64,000 nucleotides of DNA from Buttiauxella ferragutiae (lineage in GTDB: Bacteria; Pseudomonadota; Gammaproteobacteria; Enterobacterales; Enterobacteriaceae). The notes under the pieces are model-generated. The model ran no database searches. It was not told the DNA's origin and was given only the letters and a program-made list of their open reading frames with translations. The stretch lies in the NCBI RefSeq assembly GCF_001654915.1, contig NZ_LXEQ01000044.1; one strand, written 5' to 3'. How positions within the stretch are numbered: the stretch's first letter is position 1; the number at the start of each line of letters is the position of its first letter. A program made the position numbers and the translations under genes. Below are positions 61,773-64,000 of the stretch, piece by piece.

Positions 61773-61814
61773 GCGCCTGGGGTCATTTTAAAAAATAATG
61801 AATGGAATCAGACA

Positions 61815-64000
61815 ATGGGTAGCTACCTGAAAAAAGTTGTTGAAAGACTGAGTACTGAAGCGCGCGGTTGCCTCGATGCCGCGATAAGCCTGGCGGTGAG
61901 CCGTACCCATCATGAAGTTGAGGTTGAGCATTTACTGCTGGTGTTGATAACCCGTAAGCCCGCCATGATTGAGCAGTTATGCCTGATTGCTGGCCTGCAA
62001 GGGGATGTGTTACTTGAGGCGCTACAAGTTAGCCTGAGCCAACAACGCAGTGGCAATACGCGTAGCCCGGTGTTGGCTGAATCGCTGGTTGAGCATCTGG
62101 AAATGTCCTGGCTGCATGCCAGTGTCTGCTGGCAACAAACACAACTGTCGGTGCAGGCGCTGATGGGATGCTTGTTCGTGGATGCCAAACGCAGCCAGGC
62201 GCACTTTGCGCCAGTGCTACAGCAAGCGCTATTATGCAATAGCGAAAAGGCAGAACAATTTCTGCACGAAGCTTGTGCTTCGTCTCGTACTGCGGCGGCA
62301 GCCCATGCCGACCACAATATAGATTCCGCGCTGAAAAAATTTACGCGCAACCTGACTGAACAGGCGCGAAACAGCACGCTGGATCCGGCTTTGGGCCGTG
62401 AGTCGGAAATTCGCCAGATTATTGATGTGCTCCTGCGTCGTCGCCAGAACAACCCTGTTTTGACCGGTGAACCAGGTGTAGGCAAAACGGCTTTAGTGGA
62501 AGGGCTGGCGCAACGCATCATCGAAGGCACCGTGCCTGATGCGCTAAAAAATATGGAAATCCTCTCGCTGGATATGGGGTTACTCCAGGCTGGTGCCAGC
62601 GTAAAAGGGGAATTTGAGCAACGTCTGCAAACCCTGTTACGCGAAGTGAAAGAGTACCCATCTCCGGTGATTTTATTTATCGATGAAGCGCATACCCTGA
62701 TTGGTGCAGGCGGCCAGGCGGGGCAAAATGATGCAGCTAACTTGCTCAAACCGGCACTGGCGCGTGGCGAAATGCGCGTGGTTGCGGCAACAACCTGGGC
62801 GGAATATAAAAAATACTTCGAGAAAGATGCCGCCCTGGTACGCCGTTTTCAGGTGGTCAAAGTTGCCGAGCCGGATGAAGAAACCGCCATCGCGATGCTG
62901 CGTTCACTTAAACCTGCGCTCGGTAAACACCATAACGTGCAAATTCTGGAAAGCGCGCTGGTTGCGGCTGTGCGGCTTTCCAGCCGTTATATCTCGGGTC
63001 GCCAGTTGCCGGATAAATCAATCAGCCTGCTGGACACCGCCTGCGCCCGCGTCGCGGTTTCTCAATGCCATGCCCCTAAAGAGATTGAAGATCTTAATGC
63101 CTTACTGAACAACCTGATTGCCGAGCGCGAAAGCCTGCAAAAAGAGGGGGGCAAATCCCCACGCCTGGAATGGCTGGATAAGCGCGAGAAAGAGATAAGC
63201 CTGAGCCTGAGCCAGTTGCAGCCGGTATGGCAACAGCAACAGGAGCTGGTGGCGCAAATCAATGGCACCGAAGACAGTGCGCAAATCGCCGTATTACGCG
63301 GGCAATTAGCCGAGCTTCATAAAGATCAGGCGCTGGTCTATGACTGCGTGGATGCCACCTGTGTGGCAGACGTCATTGCCGGGTGGACGGGTATTCCGCT
63401 GGGCAGAATGATGGAAAAGGAGCAACAACAGCTTGGTGATTTGGTGGCGCGCCTCGAAGCGCGGGTTATCGGCCAGCCACATGCGCTGGCAGAAATCGCC
63501 CAACAGATCCGTATCGGGCGCGCCAACCTGAGTGACCCGGCCAAACCGACCGGTGTTTTCATGCTGGCGGGTCCATCGGGGGTCGGTAAAACGGAAACGG
63601 CGCTCGCGCTCGCGGAACTACTCTATGGCGGCGAGCAGAGCCTGATTACCATCAATATGTCGGAATACCAGGAAGCCCATTCGGTTTCCGGCCTGAAAGG
63701 TTCGCCTCCGGGCTATGTCGGCTACGGTCAGGGCGGGGTGTTGACTGAGGCGGTGCGCCGTCGTCCGTACAGTGTGGTGTTACTGGATGAAGTTGAAAAA
63801 GCGCATCCGGACGTCATGGAAATCTTCTATCAGGTGTTCGATAAAGGGTTCATGGACGATGCCGAAGGCCAGCAGATTAACTTTCGCAACACGCTGATTA
63901 TTCTGACCAGCAACCTGGCAAGCGATTTGGTGATGGAGGCCTGCCTGGCCGGTGATGCGGATAACAAAAACCTGACCAGGCTGATCCGCCCTGAATTTGA
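61815..64000 (+). CDS. clpV: ClpV (TssH) sheath-recycling AAA+ ATPase, 5' part
   Basis: Partial: 728 codons run to the window edge without a stop. The N-terminal Clp repeat domain (STEARGCLDAAISLAVSRTHH, then LVLITRKPAMIEQ) is the TssC-binding part. The first AAA domain has Walker A TGEPGVGKTALVEGLA (about residue 218) and ILFIDEAHTLIGAGG. A middle coiled segment follows (IAERESLQKEGGKSPRLEWL). The second AAA domain begins at GPSGVGKTETALALAE (about 585) with VVLLDEVEKAHPDVMEIFYQ. ClpV disassembles contracted TssBC sheaths. The start follows weak sequence; other ATGs just upstream are out of frame. Confidence 0.94.
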   Translation, partial: MGSYLKKVVERLSTEARGCLDAAISLAVSRTHHEVEVEHLLLVLITRKPAMIEQLCLIAGLQGDVLLEALQVSLSQQRSGNTRSPVLAESLVEHLEMSWLHASVCWQQTQLSVQALMGCLFVDAKRSQAHFAPVLQQALLCNSEKAEQFLHEACASSRTAAAAHADHNIDSALKKFTRNLTEQARNSTLDPALGRESEIRQIIDVLLRRRQNNPVLTGEPGVGKTALVEGLAQRIIEGTVPDALKNMEILSLDMGLLQAGASVKGEFEQRLQTLLREVKEYPSPVILFIDEAHTLIGAGGQAGQNDAANLLKPALARGEMRVVAATTWAEYKKYFEKDAALVRRFQVVKVAEPDEETAIAMLRSLKPALGKHHNVQILESALVAAVRLSSRYISGRQLPDKSISLLDTACARVAVSQCHAPKEIEDLNALLNNLIAERESLQKEGGKSPRLEWLDKREKEISLSLSQLQPVWQQQQELVAQINGTEDSAQIAVLRGQLAELHKDQALVYDCVDATCVADVIAGWTGIPLGRMMEKEQQQLGDLVARLEARVIGQPHALAEIAQQIRIGRANLSDPAKPTGVFMLAGPSGVGKTETALALAELLYGGEQSLITINMSEYQEAHSVSGLKGSPPGYVGYGQGGVLTEAVRRRPYSVVLLDEVEKAHPDVMEIFYQVFDKGFMDDAEGQQINFRNTLIILTSNLASDLVMEACLAGDADNKNLTRLIRPEF

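Overview
The window is chromosomal DNA of an enteric gammaproteobacterium (family Enterobacteriaceae). The evidence is gene content and order: ldtA (erfK), two identical tRNA-Asn genes, yeeO, mtfA, an OmpC-type porin, a yedR/drpB-like gene, yedJ and dcm all belong to the tRNA-Asn/dcm neighbourhood of E. coli. REP-type palindromes and enteric-style Fur, CRP and CusR sites agree with this. The genus cannot be fixed from the sequence alone. CDS coordinates include the stop codon.

Region 1 (1-6.2 kb) is accessory: a PPOX-fold flavoprotein, an unrecognised 277-residue protein, a DUF6389-like protein, a YjaB-like acetyltransferase, a leftward DUF1571/SRPBCC/GNAT operon and a small periplasmic DUF1471 protein. 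Region 2 (6.2-14.7 kb) holds a LysR regulator divergent from a cation symporter plus cystathionine beta-lyase operon, a berberine-bridge-type FAD oxidoreductase followed by an attC-like hairpin, an OafA-type acyltransferase and an RluA-like pseudouridine synthase.

Region 3 (14.7-23.3 kb) is a complete copper/silver efflux locus: leftward cusCFBA divergent from cusRS, with a CusR-box palindrome between them. Region 4 (23.4-41.2 kb) starts with ldtA and is bounded by two tRNA-Asn genes 15.8 kb apart. Between the tRNAs lie a five-gene LivKHMGF-type ABC transporter with a good sigma-54 promoter, the MATE exporter yeeO, an AbgT-family transporter, a LysR regulator divergent from a quinone reductase/nitroreductase/monooxygenase operon, and a Fur-boxed ferric-iron ABC importer. 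mtfA follows the second tRNA.

Region 5 (41.4-45.8 kb) holds the porin, the drpB-like gene, yedJ and dcm, without vsr. Region 6 (46.1 kb to the end) is a type VI secretion cluster in one direction: tssB, tssC, hcp, tssE, tssF, tssG, vgrG, a DUF6931-like gene, PAAR, tssA, tssJ, tssK, tssL, tssM and clpV (cut by the window edge). It contains sheath, tube, baseplate, spike, membrane complex and recycling ATPase. No toxin domain is visible on Hcp, VgrG or PAAR, so effectors probably lie beyond the window or elsewhere.

No CRISPR array, integrase, transposase or prophage was seen. The less ordinary signals are the attC-like site, the two sigma-54-like promoters, the hairpin after hcp, the T6SS sitting directly after dcm in place of vsr, and several unexplained palindromes.
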